Shown one piece after another: positions 23,161-34,160 of a stretch of 64,000 nucleotides of DNA. The position numbers were made by a program, and so were the translations under genes. This stretch comes from Cymbidium sinense. Its lineage: Eukaryota > Streptophyta > Magnoliopsida > Asparagales > Orchidaceae. Numbering within the stretch: the first letter of the stretch is position 1; every line of letters begins with the position of its first letter. Under the pieces are notes generated by a model. That model was not told where the DNA came from. It searched no databases and saw only the letters and a program-made list of their open reading frames with translations. The stretch spans positions 57,753,436-57,817,435 of the forward strand of contig CM038232.1 of NCBI GenBank assembly GCA_021442155.1, read 5' to 3'.

Positions 23161-26100
23161 AGATAATACCCAAATTTCATAATCAATTTGCAACTTTTGG
23201 AAAGTAATTTTGAATTTATTAGTGATAATATCCAAACATATAATATAATTTAAGCCAACACATGCAATTTTACATAAGTAAATAAATTTGATTATTTTAT
23301 TTTTTGAAAATATGAATGTATGAGATCACATGACATACAACATTTAAAGTGATTGAAGTGGAATAGCCTAACATCTCCACTTAATTCATTCAACTACATT
23401 AATTCCCAAGGACAATCACATTAAATAAGATTACTTAACGAAAACCAAAGCTTCTTATTAATTTTGATTGAACTTAAAGAGGAGACATCATTTATTTTTT
23501 TCCATCCCATGTGGTGATTTAATATGTTTAAGAAAATATAATTAAGTATTTTCTATGATTTAATTAAGTTGAATCATTAAGCAATCCATTTAATTACCCT
23601 TTCCTATGCTTCTTTATTTAATTAATCATTTAATCATGACCCACAAAATGATATGAGCATGAGGAAAATTAAAATTATAATGCTTCTAAAGGACCTAATG
23701 CAATTATCTCATGATTAGAGATTAATTAAGTTAAAGAATCTAATTAAGTACTCTTATACTTTTCTCACACTTATGGGTTAATCATAATTTCTTTAAGTGT
23801 ATTTATGTTATTAAACACATAAAGAGGAACCACTAATTTAAATGTTGATTATTTGAAGGAATTAGCAATTTAACTTTGATTTGATATTAATTAATTGATT
23901 AAACACTTAATCAAGTTATGTTTTAATTAACTCTCTTTAATGAAATGAATTTGAAAAGTAATTTGGAAAGAGGTCTCAATCACTCACCCTCATCATCCCA
24001 TTGTTAATTAATGATCGATGAACTTTAATTAATTAAATTTTACTATTTAGAACTTTAATTAATCATGAAATTAATTAAGAGAGTAGTTAAGGTTTGAATT
24101 TCAAAGTTCCTTAATTACATATCTAATAAATCCAAGAAAATCATAAGAGGCAGAGGTCATCCTACTAAATCAACATGCCATGTTTGGGATTAATTGGCCT
24201 AGTAATTAAGTCTTAATTATGCTAATTAAAAAACATTCAAATCTTAATTAATCCTTAATCACTATTTAAAATCAAATATAATCATTTTTATTAAATTCTC
24301 CTCTTTTTAACTATTCAAAATGTATTTATTTGCATTTTTTAGATATTTCTATAATTAGTTATGATTTTAGGAAGTTTCATCCAATTAAAACATATTTTTA
24401 AGCCTAATTAATCCTTAATCTTGTTGGTGCCATGCAGGCGGCTGACGTGGCGCCACATGATTAGCCACTTAAATCATCCAGCTCGACACTGATGTGGCTA
24501 TGATGGACGCGCTTTCGTCCTCGCTATCTGATTTAAGATCAAGCAGTGGGGATTAATCTCAAGGTTCTTATAAGATTAAATAGAATTAAATCTAATGGAT
24601 TAATCACGGCCATCTATTCCAATCAAGTAGAATGGATGGGGATGATCTTTCATCCCTCGAGTGATGGAAGACAGACACAGCCCGCCCTCTCTCGCTCCAT
24701 TTGAGCTCGCTAGAGCTCGTGGAGGCTCAGGATTGACTCCAAAAGCTTCAAGGGAGAAATCTAGAAGGATCTAACGATGAAAATTACATGAAATCATCAT
24801 TTATTTCATAAAGGCCAAACAAAAAAAATAAAAATTCCAAATTTTGTCAAAATTTACCTCATCGAAACTCAATATCGATGGCTAGCCGATCGAGGTAGCT
24901 TCATTTTGAAGAGATGAAACCTTGTTGAGAAACTTTCACCTAGCCTCCTCACTGGTGGCTCTATGGATCAAGCGCCGCTAGAATCCTTGCCAAAGTTATG
25001 CTTGGAGTGGTCTCCAGTGCTTGAATCGATCGGGAGTTGGTTTATTTCTCCTCGTCGGAGCTTGGTAAAGGTGTGGGTAAAGTTAATTTAAAAATGGTGG
25101 AGTTTGGAGGAGGTTGGATAGAGGTTGACTCTATCCTACTTCGGGCTTAGTATTTTCGGTGATGGGGAGGCTCTGAGAACTCAAGAAATCTCTCTAAGAG
25201 TTTGTCTCGGCTCTTTTATGCTCTAAGGATGTGAGTTATCTGAAATGAGATCGAATGGGGAGGAGTATTCTCTCCTCCCGATCCAAACCAACAGATTAGA
25301 TGAATTTTGCAGCTATCAGCAGTGTGGTGGATGGTAGGATATCAGTGAGGTGGCTCGATTTGAGTGGCCAAGGGAGGGAAGTGGGCTACCAAGGGCTGAG
25401 GTGGTTGTCCTTAGTTTCTTATGTGCCAATGGGAGGAAGTGGGTTAGCTCACCTCCACTTGGCTCATGGCTAACCCAACCAGCTTTGGGTCAGGTGAGCT
25501 AGTGGTCCTCATGTCCAAATGGTTCTTAGGGTGGCTGCTAAGGGTAAGAGAGTGGATTTGACCATCCAAGAATGGGTTTAGTCCCATTAGGAAGGCTTTA
25601 CCAATGAGTAATGGGTCAATTCAGATTGACTTGGTCAAATTGGGTTCAACCAAAGGTTTGATCATGTTTAATAATCAATTTGAAATAAATTTGAGTCAAT
25701 CAATCAATTTGGATTATAATTTGATTTGATCCAATTTGTCCTTTTAGGTAAAATTAGGTCAACGGTCTAGAGGCCAATTGGACTTGGTTTAGCTCAATCT
25801 ATGGTCAAGTCATATTCAAAGATTAATTTTAGGTTGGTATGAATCATTAGTTTCAATAAATTTGATGTAGGATGGGATTTGGTTTAATTTGACTCATGTA
25901 GGCTAAATTGGGTCAACTTGATCACATGGTCAGAATTGCTTGATTGTAATTGCTCAATCAAGGATGATCAGTAATCAATAACAGAGGTTTTGGAAGGTTT
26001 GGTTCAATCCAATTTGGGTTGGATTGGAATTTGGTTCAAATCTATCCTTTAGGTCACTTTGGGTCAAGTGAGCCTAATGGGTCAATTGAGTTGGTTTTGG

Positions 26101-26690
26101 GTTGAATTAGTTAAGTTTGATAATTGATTTGGATTGATTGATTTGATTGTAATTTATTTGGGATTAATTGGATTTTAGCTCGTTTGGACATTTTGGGTTC
26201 AAATGAGCTTACTTGGGTTAATTGAATTGATCTTGGCTAATGGGTTCAATTGTAGCTCTTGAAAGAGTTTGAGATGATGATTTGAATGATTTGAGAAAAT
26301 CAATTGAGTTTGGTTTGATTGAAGGAGGTTTGGGGTCAAATCCAAAGTATTGAATCATAGGGTTAAGATGGGTTTGATTTTGGCATGGAGTTTGGCAATG
26401 AGATTGGATTCAATTGGTATTGGTTTGATTTGAGGTTTAGGCATTGATTTGATGTTGGTTTTGGACTTAAGGTTAGGCATAAGTCATGGGTTAGGCCATA
26501 GGGTAGGTAGGTTTCCTTAGTCCTAAATCATTGCCTAATCCTATTGTGAATCCTCCTAAGTACTTAGGTTTGGGTTAAGTGTTCACTTAGTCACTAGAAG
26601 TGCCCTATGACTAAGGAGAATCTAGTGTTCAGAAGACTCCTAGATCTATGATTTCAAGATTGAATCCTCACTCAAAAAGTGAGGTCAACA
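23161..26690 (-). repeat. Tat-family LTR in reverse orientation, missing its 3' end
   Basis: Read on the minus strand it starts TGTTGACC at 26,690. Its first half matches 15,985-17,725 and its last half matches 1-655 in + orientation. The matching to the element 1 LTR stops about 350 bp before the LTR end, exactly where element 2 gag begins, so the copy is truncated by about 350 bp. On the minus strand the bases just before TGTTGACC read ctgaggggc, weakly polypurine-like. It is about 3.5 kb long with no coding sequence. Confidence 0.75.
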
Positions 26691-27189
26691 GCCCCTCAGT
26701 CCAGAACCAAATCCTCCAAGACTTTAAATGAGCAACTCTAAGAAATTGGAGGGCAAGTCTCAAATTTAAGAAAAATCAACCCTTTGAAAACAATGATATT
26801 GAGGGAAATTTGACCACCATATGGTTTACCAGAGTTTTCATACATGGCTGAGTTTAACTCAACACTTATACATATGTTTAAAAATTATGGCTTCATGCAG
26901 GCCCAGGTCAGGCTACTTTCCCTTTAGTGCCTCATTATCACCCTTATGTGAGCATCGTGTTGAAGCTGTTAATACAAGAAGAGGAGGAGGAGGATAATGA
27001 TGAATATGATTATTAGTTTTTTCATTTTCTATTTTGTTTTGTATTTTTTCTCTTTTTTATTATAAAACTTCTTGTAATAAATTTTTGTATTAATATAAAT
27101 ATTTTTCATTTCAATGCTTTTTATTTTTTCTATTATATGGAATGCTCCAAAATTTAAAATTTTAATAATAAAACTTTGTTCAAAAATGA
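26691..27189 (+). other. Short region with an acidic-tailed reading frame, origin uncertain
   Basis: A + frame from about 26,906 to 27,016 reads PHYHPYVSIVLKLL and then a run of Glu/Asp (QEEEEEDNDEYDY) to a stop. It is followed by T-rich sequence with aataaa-like words. The layout resembles the 3' end of a retroelement ORF, because a minisatellite follows as it does after pol in elements 1 and 3. No domain is recognisable. Confidence 0.3.
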
Positions 27190-28140
27190 ACAAGTTGAGT
27201 CTCGGCACCTTGGAACTACCGAACCAATGCCTTGGCATCATTAATCTGAAAGATATAAGTTCCAAACCTAACAGCTCAGTGCCTCGATGCTACATTGATA
27301 GAATTGTGGTTTTGTATATATGGCATTGGCTTGATGCCAGAGATCGCACTTTGGCACTATAGTATTAGCTCCTTGGCACTATCAATTGGATGCCTAAGCC
27401 TAGATTTCTTTCTCAAGATGCAATGCATCAATTTTAGAACATTAGCACCATGGCACTATAGAATATGCATCTAAATTTCAAAATATCTGAAGACTTAGTG
27501 CCTCAGTGTTGGACCCACAACACTGTGGCATTATTTTATTAGTGCCTAAGATTAGTAGTTTTGAAGTTTTAGCGACATAATACATTAGCAATGTTAGGTT
27601 TCACAATTTTTTTAGTGCAAAACATAGTTCTCCCTTATCTTGAATCTAAGATCAATGGAGGGAGGATTTTATTTCACATCAGAACTAAGTTCAATGGTGG
27701 AATAGATTTAGAAGTAGCACCTTGGTGCTAGAAAAATAGTGCTATAGTATTGTTTTATGGATGTGAATACCTGAGGGCTTAGCACTATGGAACTGGAATA
27801 TGACACCGCAATGCTACAAGAATGATACCAACCTGAGAGCTTAGCATCATGGAGTCAGATAATTGGTGCCTCAGTGTTATGGGATGGAGCGTCAAAGATA
27901 TCATTCCCAAGAGCTTAGGTGTCACGACAGCAGCGAACACTATATTTTTAAACCAAATTTTTAAATATTTAATAATTTTTATAAAAATTTGGCTGCATAA
28001 TATTTTAGTAATGCTAAATTTTTTACTTATTTAGTGTAGTAACACTCTTCTCCTTTGTTATGAATCCAAGATTAATGGAGGGAAGACTTTTGTTCTCATG
28101 TTAGAACCAACATTAATGGCGGAGGTCTTCGAATTTTATG
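27190..28140 (+). repeat. Degenerate minisatellite with CTTGGCAC/CTCAGTGCC motifs
   Basis: Short words such as ccttggcact, tagtgcct, ctcagtg and agcaccttgg recur throughout. A longer block is also repeated: about 27,585-27,705 and 28,010-28,130 share tagt(g)caa/gtagtaaca-ttctcc, atctaagatcaatggaggga and an adjoining ttcaatggtgga, about 425 bp apart. The unit is unrelated in sequence to those at 13,990 and 31,010. Confidence 0.65.
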
Positions 28141-28339
28141 ATTTTAAAATTTTGGGTCTTGGGGGCATTCTTTTTAACTCCGGTTCCAAGATCCAAGATC
28201 AACTGAGATCATAGCACTATGGTGTTGTGCTATTTAAGTAGGCAAACATTATGGTTTGTGTTTCTAGATTTTATATGGTAGCAGCCCTGCAATCTAATTA
28301 CAAAGATCGTAGCACCCCAAGTTAGGATGTTCCATTTAT

Positions 28340-29100
28340 TTCAATTTTTGGATGCAAATAAGTGCATTTTAGTGTAGGTGAAAAAAAATTTCTAGGATTT
28401 CTCATTACCACTAAAGGCATAAAGGCAAATCTAAAAAATGTGAAGGCCATACTCGACATTCCCTCACTAAGAAATGTTAAAGAAGTACAATAGCTTACTA
28501 AGCAAGTAGCAAAATTGAATAGATTCATCTTAAAGTCAAAGGAGTGATGCTCGCCATCTTTTAAGGTTCTTAATGAATCAAAGAAATTTGAGTATAATGC
28601 AAGAAATACTTTAATGACTTAAAGACTCTATTCTGCGCTTATTGTAGAACCCAAGGTGGGAGAAGTCCTATTACTATACTTTTGATAGGAGAAGACTCAA
28701 TTAGTTTAATCCTTATTAGAGAAGATGAGAAATAATAGCCCATCTATTATGTTAGCAAATCTCTGAGGTGTCGAACTAAACTACCCACTCATGAAGAAAC
28801 TTGCACTTGCACTAATCACCTCAATTAGGCAATTGTACCTTACAAACACAATCCATACAAGTAGTCACTGATAACCTGCTCAAATCTGTACTCACTAAGC
28901 TTGATCATTTAGGAAGACTACTAGGGTGTTCCACAAACTTGAGTGAGTTAGATGTATCATACCCAGCTCAAACTGCGATCAAAGCCTAAGCACTCATGGA
29001 TTTCCTTTTGATTTCAAAGATATCCTCATCAATATGAAACTTTTATCATGACTATATGTTGATGACTTTTTGGTGGTGCATGTAAAGTGTTAAAAAACCC
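28340..29100 (+). pseudogene. Decayed RT end and RNase H of element 3 (Tat-like)
   Basis: KCIFSVGEKKFLGFLITTKGI and AILDIPSLRNVKEVQ (28,356-28,490) are the thumb/connection of Ty3/Gypsy RT, where the family has KC-F-V--GKFLGF---RGIE-NP-KI-AI. VELNYPLMKKLALALITS (28,770-28,823) matches the RNase H segment with the usual Tat-type (R/H)YP-EK-ALAL signature. Nearby pieces (VGEVLLLY, LLEKMRNN) fit the strands before it. Stops are frequent. The N-terminal RT with the catalytic Asp pair is absent, so the element is truncated at its 5' side by whatever joined it to 28,140. Confidence 0.75.
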
Positions 29101-29790
29101 AACTTGGATTACAATAACACAGTTAGTCAAATTCAACTTCAAGATGATGAATAATCTAATCAAATATGAAGCTTTACTCATCAGTCCAGGATTTGCTAGA
29201 GGACTAGAAGTTGCATGTGTAATAGCTTATTCTAACTCATAATTGTTAGTGAGACAAGTTAATAAAGAATTCAAAGTCCAAGATGAGTCTTTGTTAAAAT
29301 ATTTACTTGAAATAAACAAATCAAATTGGACAACTAGAATATTTCAAGATCTAATAAATTTCTAGAGAAAAAAACCAAATCACCAATCTGAACTAGCAAA
29401 CTTGAGGTGCATGACCATTCAACTTACTTAGCCAAGCAAAGAAGAGGGAGCTAATGCAAGTTATGCATGAGGACTCGATGAGCTATGCTAATCTTATCAA
29501 GAATTACTTAAAGGCTACAAAAGTCAAAGAAATGATAAAGGCTCAAAGGAGATTCAAAATCAGAGTAGCCTAATACTTATTGATAGGAGGAGAATCATTT
29601 CAAAGTTTAGTGACAACCTTAAATGTGTAAGAGAGTCTCGAACAAAGAAGGTCCTTAATGAAATGCATTTTAGCGAAAAGCCATTTTAGGAGGGAGAACA
29701 CATGCCCACAAAATCCTTAAACACAATATTTTCTATCCCATGCTCAAAGGATGCTAAAGAGTTTATGAGGATACAATGCTAGTTCTACCA
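29101..29790 (+). pseudogene. Second RNase H and integrase linker of element 3, decayed
   Basis: By position this should hold the Tat-type second RNase H and the integrase zinc domain. Only short pieces are readable (for example TSKLEVHDHST near 29,395). Its identity rests on the flanking domains. Confidence 0.4.
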
Positions 29791-30530
29791 CTCCAATAGC
29801 AACCATCATAATCATTATCTGTAGGTATGGGTTACCATTAGCGATTATCACTGATAATGAGCCTTAATTCATTAAGAGAAGCTTAAAAGAGTTCTATGAG
29901 TCTCAAGAGGTCAAGCTCAAACTCACATCACATCACTTGCAGTAACATTTAGGTGGAGGTCGCTAACAAGAAGATCCTCAATTTGCTTGAGAAGAAGGTT
30001 GAAAGTGAAAAGGCTACATGGGTAGACATATTACCAATGGTACTCTAGCACTGAATAATTCCCACTAATTGAGAAGATACTCCCAATTCACATTATCACA
30101 TGGCATAAAAGCCATCCTATCAATCAAGTATGAAGTTTGGAGCCAAAGAGTTCTAATAATAGAAAGAATGATAGGTGAATATGGTTAGTGGAGTAAAGTG
30201 AACTTAGAAGCTATGGAAGAGACACTTGACATGCTTAAAGATTTAAGGATTGATGTGTCACTAAGAAAAAAGGAAATAAAAGGTTGAATGGCTAAAAATG
30301 ATAATGGTTATATGAAGGAGAAGCATTTCAAGAGTGAAGACTTTGTACTAAAAAAGTAGGTGCCACTGCTTGACAAAATATTATAGGAAAACTTACCCAC
30401 AACTAGGATGGGCTTCATAATTAAGGATCAAGTTGACCCTGGTGGGTATCGACTACAATCTCATTCAGGCAAGGGTATACGAAGGACATAAAATTTTAGT
30501 GACTTAAAGAAGTTTTATTCTTAAGAGAAG
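29791..30530 (+). pseudogene. Decayed integrase of element 3
   Basis: RYGLPLAIITDNEP-stop-FIKRSLKEFYES (29,824-29,905) is the integrase core strand with the second catalytic Asp in TDN. The family reads I-RFG-P---ITDNG-QF. It is followed by LKLTSHHLQ in place of the usual S(T/S)--YPQ-NG. The C-terminal part is clear: FKSEDFVLKK (about 30,325-30,355) and then DPGGYRLQSHSGKGIRRT and NFSDLKKFYS (30,436-30,523). These match the GPY/F module and the PRTWN-DNLKKYY ending of the family. Internal stops make it non-functional. Confidence 0.8.
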
Positions 30531-31009
30531 ATTCCTCTACTTTGTACTCACTTATGTATCTTCTTCTTTTTAATAATAAAATTTTTATATTTGGCTCATT
30601 AAATGAGTTAACTTATAGGATAATGATAAGGAGCATACTTAGATGCTAAATGATAAAACTTGCACACAAGAAGCTATGTGATGGCTCAGGGTACTTAGTG
30701 TGTCATTTTTGGCCCAAGAAAAGGTCCCATTCGATGAGCGAACAAAGCCGAAATAAGAAATATAAATGCTTGATGTGCCACTCTTAGCTTAAGAAATATT
30801 GATGTTAAGAAAACCCAATCCTTGATGTAAGAACACACGGGGAATTGTGTGATGACTTTAGAAACTAGATTGTCATCTTTAGCCCTAGAAAAGGTCCCAC
30901 TCGATGTGTGGCGAAAGCCCAAGTAAGATATCTAAATATTTTGCATGCCACTCTTATCTTGAGAATATTAAAGTTGAATAAGCAACCCTCGAGTTGAACT
31001 TACTCTACA
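30531..31009 (+). other. 3' untranslated region of element 3
   Basis: T-rich sequence with aataaaat-like words follows the integrase stop. A roughly 180-bp segment with the words aagaaaaggtcccattcgatg (30,716) and agaaaaggtcccactcgatg (30,888) occurs twice, so tandem duplication starts here already. Confidence 0.5.
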
Positions 31010-31640
31010 TAATCAATAGTGTAATACCACACCCAGTTATGCCAACAATTAAATTCAAAAAAGACCAACCCTCCTAGTTAGCAACTTAAAGATTAATAAT
31101 CTATTTAGTTTGTGACTATAGTGTAAGACTGACACCTCATGAGGTCTACAACTAAAAATATTCTAACTCTCCTAGTTGGTAACTTAAATATCAACACTCT
31201 ATATGGTTGGTGACTATATTGTAGATATGTGTGACAACTAAATTAAAAAAAAAGATAAATTCTCCTAGTTGGAAACTTATAGACCAACACTCCATGAAGT
31301 TGGCAACTATAGTAAAAGACCGACACCCACAAGTTAGCAAATAATCTCCAAAAAAAAATCAACTCTCTTAAATAGTAACTTAAATACCAACACCCCCATC
31401 AGTTGTCAACTATAGTGAAAGAATTACACCCCACGAGGTTGATAACTAAACTCAAAAAAGACCAACTTTCTTAGTTGGCAACTTAAACACTGAACACTCA
31501 GGTGTGATTGATGACTATAGAATGACGCTATGAGGTTGATGACTAAAATAAAAAGACCAACTCTCTTATTTGGCAACAAAGGAGCAATTAGCAAGTCAAG
31601 GTTAAGTCTTTTTACTTGGAAACTAAATGCATAATGCAAC
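31010..31640 (+). repeat. 3' minisatellite of element 3 (about 100-bp units)
   Basis: The phrase accaactctcctagttggcaacttaaa, in variants, recurs near 31,065, 31,165, 31,257, 31,362, 31,455 and 31,555, each with a following gttggtgactatagt. Six imperfect units. Position between pol and the expected 3' LTR matches element 1. Confidence 0.8.
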
Positions 31641-32030
31641 CTCCCATGAAATAACACAACCAATAAAGGGTGTATACAAACTCACTATACTAAACATGGC
31701 TGGCCAAAGAAGGCCCTCTCAACTAATTAGTGAATTAAATTATTCAACATCAAGAAGTGAGTATCACTCCAACAAGTATAAGCAAACTCCCTATGCCAAA
31801 ATCCAACCACCTAAGGAAACTAATCAGTGACTTAAAATATTCTTAGTCATGAGTAGAGTTACTCAAACATCAATAAGAGAGTTTCACTCCAACGAGTACA
31901 CGTAGACACGCTATAATAAATGCAACAACCCAAGGAAGGTTCACTCAATTAAGTAGTGACATAAAATATTCTAAGTTATGAATAGACTTATTCGTGCATC
32001 GATAATCAAATATCAGGTAAAGCAAGAAAA
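31641..32030 (+). repeat. Pair of about 120-bp repeats after the element 3 minisatellite
   Basis: Variants of gagt(a/t)tcactccaac-agta and taatcagtgacttaaaatatt / agtagtgacataaaatatt recur near 31,755-31,845 and 31,880-31,975. This is a different repeat unit from the preceding array. Confidence 0.6.
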
Positions 32031-32112
32031 CACATTTATATTCAATCATAGTTTTTATTTCATATAGTAAAATCTTTATAGTAAAGAGAGGAAGATACAT
32101 ATATTATAGTTG

Positions 32113-32114
<2 letters not shown>

Positions 32115-32186
<72 letters not shown>
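32115..32186. repeat. (AT)n microsatellite
   Basis: An uninterrupted AT dinucleotide tract of about 72 bp. Confidence 0.98.
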
Positions 32187-32189
<3 letters not shown>

Positions 32190-32303
32190 AAAGCATGTAT
32201 TATCAACTCATACTACCCTCATCATCATTGTCATCGGAGTCTGAGAGTGTGAACACATTAGAGAAATCAAAAACTTAGCATCCAAGTGTCCATGTCTCAC
32301 TTA

Positions 32304-33230
32304 TTTTGCAATTATAAAGTTGGCATCATCTTTGAAATTATATAATAGTAGCTCGAAATATTATTTAAAATCAAGAAATCCATAAACTTTGCTTTATTCT
32401 TTTGAAACTCCTTTGTGTGACAAGAGAGTTCTTCCTCTAACTCTCTTTTCACTTCAACAATGTGGCCTTCTTCTTCTCCATGTGTCACCTCGACCTGATG
32501 ATCCTTATACTTGGCTTCAAGGGATATCAACTTTTTCTTTATACTCACCAACTTGGACTTATTAGTGTAGTCTTGCTTTCTCTTCTCAAAGAACTTTGAG
32601 ACCCCTCCCCAAGTCAACTTTCATGCCATTGCTTGCGCGGTCATAATAGCATATGGTAGACGAGCATTGGGGAAATCACCCAAAAGGTCATCAAACTCTT
32701 TTGGAGAAAATGGAGGGGATAAAGTTGTAGGCTTCATGGGCAGACTCGAGCAAGTTCAGATGACCTTTTGCAATTATAAAGTTGGCATCATCTTTGAAAT
32801 TATATAATAGTAGCTCATGATATTATTTAAAATCAAGAAATCCAGCAAACTTTGCTTTATTCTTTTGAAACTCCTTTGTGTGACAAGAGAGTTCTTCCTC
32901 TAACTCTCTTTTCACTTCAACAATGTGGCCTTCTTCTTCTCCTCTTCTTGATGTGTCACCTCGACCTGATGATCCTTATACTTGGCTTCAAGGGATATCA
33001 ACTTTTCTTTATACTCACCAACTTGGACTTATAAGTGTAGTCTTGCTTTCTCTTCTCAAAGAACTTTGGTAGACTCCCTCCCCAAGTCAACTTTCATGCC
33101 ATTGCTTGGCCATCATAATAGCATATGGTGACGAGCATTGGGAAATCACCCAAAAGCTCATCGAACTCTTTTGGAGAAAATGGAGGGATAAAGTTGTAGG
33201 CTTCATGGGCACTTGAGCAAGTTGAGATGC
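32304..33230 (-). repeat. 462-bp tandem duplication within a minus-strand coiled-coil ORF remnant
   Basis: Copy 1 starts at 32,304 and copy 2 at 32,766 (both ttttgcaattataaagttgg), and they stay nearly identical to about 33,230. On the minus strand copy 1 has a 101-codon frame (32,312-32,617). It is Lys/Glu-rich with heptad-like spacing (LEAKYKDHQVEV, VKRELEEELSCHTKEFQ), suggesting a coiled coil. Copy 2 has the same frame broken by an insertion (ctcttcttg) and small indels. Coiled coils are common in gag or ORF1 proteins of plant Gypsy elements. The assignment is an inference. Confidence 0.75.
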
Positions 33231-34160
33231 TACTTTCTAAGCCTTCATCTTACTCTTTCTCTATAGACTGCATCTAGCTACATGAGCGCACTAGTGGCTC
33301 TTTTCAGGACTTCTTTGGAGTCACTACTTCATTAGCAACTTTAATAAAAGCTACACTCGACACCCCCTTCTCTTCTTCCTCCTCACCAACCTCAAGAGGG
33401 ATTGGGTCTTCATCATAGGCCCTTTGTTATATTATTTTGTTCTCACCTTCTTTGAAGAATTAGAGCAAATCAAGGCTAAGCTTGGGGGATGTCAAACTCA
33501 CCTCTCTAATGTGTTAAAAAAAGATAAAAATTAGAAGAAGGCAAGTCATGAAAGTAAAAAAAAAGTGTATATCAAGTATATATAGAAACACCCACTAAGG
33601 ACAACAATAACCTTGTCAAAGCGAAGGTAGAGAGGAACATTCAAGGTGTGACCTTGCAGTCTCATCATGGTTGCCTCCTCTTATGCACTCAAGTTTTCAA
33701 GCTTGTTCACCTCCTTACTTTCTAGATAGGGAAGAGGAACGAGTGATATTGGTTATGGAGACACACTCTTTACAAAATGAAGTTGCAAGCACCACTTCTA
33801 CACTTTATTCTACAAAACATGAATATTTAGCAAACCCATCTTAGTGACCCTTCACCATGAATGCTCTCTAAAGAGGTCTATACTCCATAGAATTCCCTCT
33901 TCTTGTAAGAACAAGATGAAGGTGGTGATGCTCACTACTATTATAGGAAGAATCTGGTAGGCACCACTCAAAAACCTCAAGAATGCCCACCCACTCACGA
34001 GAAAGAGGAAGCCTAAGCTCATTCTTAAAGTGAGTGAGTGGGATGCACAACTCATGCTTAATGAAAATTTGAAGTAGCCTTCTTCAACAAACAAATACTA
34101 GCTTACGACAAGAATGAGATTGGGATCTACTCCCTAAGGAGTTCTATTTTCTTGTCTTAA
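33231..34160 (-). pseudogene. Probable retroelement ORF1/gag N-terminal remnant, minus strand
   Basis: The minus-strand piece LCIPLTHFKNELRLPLSREW with VGILEVFEWCLPDS (about 33,950-34,055) resembles the N-terminal domain found in plant retrotransposon gag-like proteins. That domain has a -P--HF--GLR-PLHPFF-EVL---L-P- pattern. It continues into LVLTRRGNSMEYRPL in another frame. It lies upstream, in minus orientation, of the coiled-coil repeat at 32,304-33,230, the order expected for one decayed protein. No catalytic domain is visible. It could be part of any Tat-like element. The match is from family memory, without alignment. Confidence 0.45.

Noticed and set aside
32852..33034. 60-codon + strand open stretch
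   Set aside because: It is antisense to the duplicated coiled-coil segment, and the coding character is on the minus strand.
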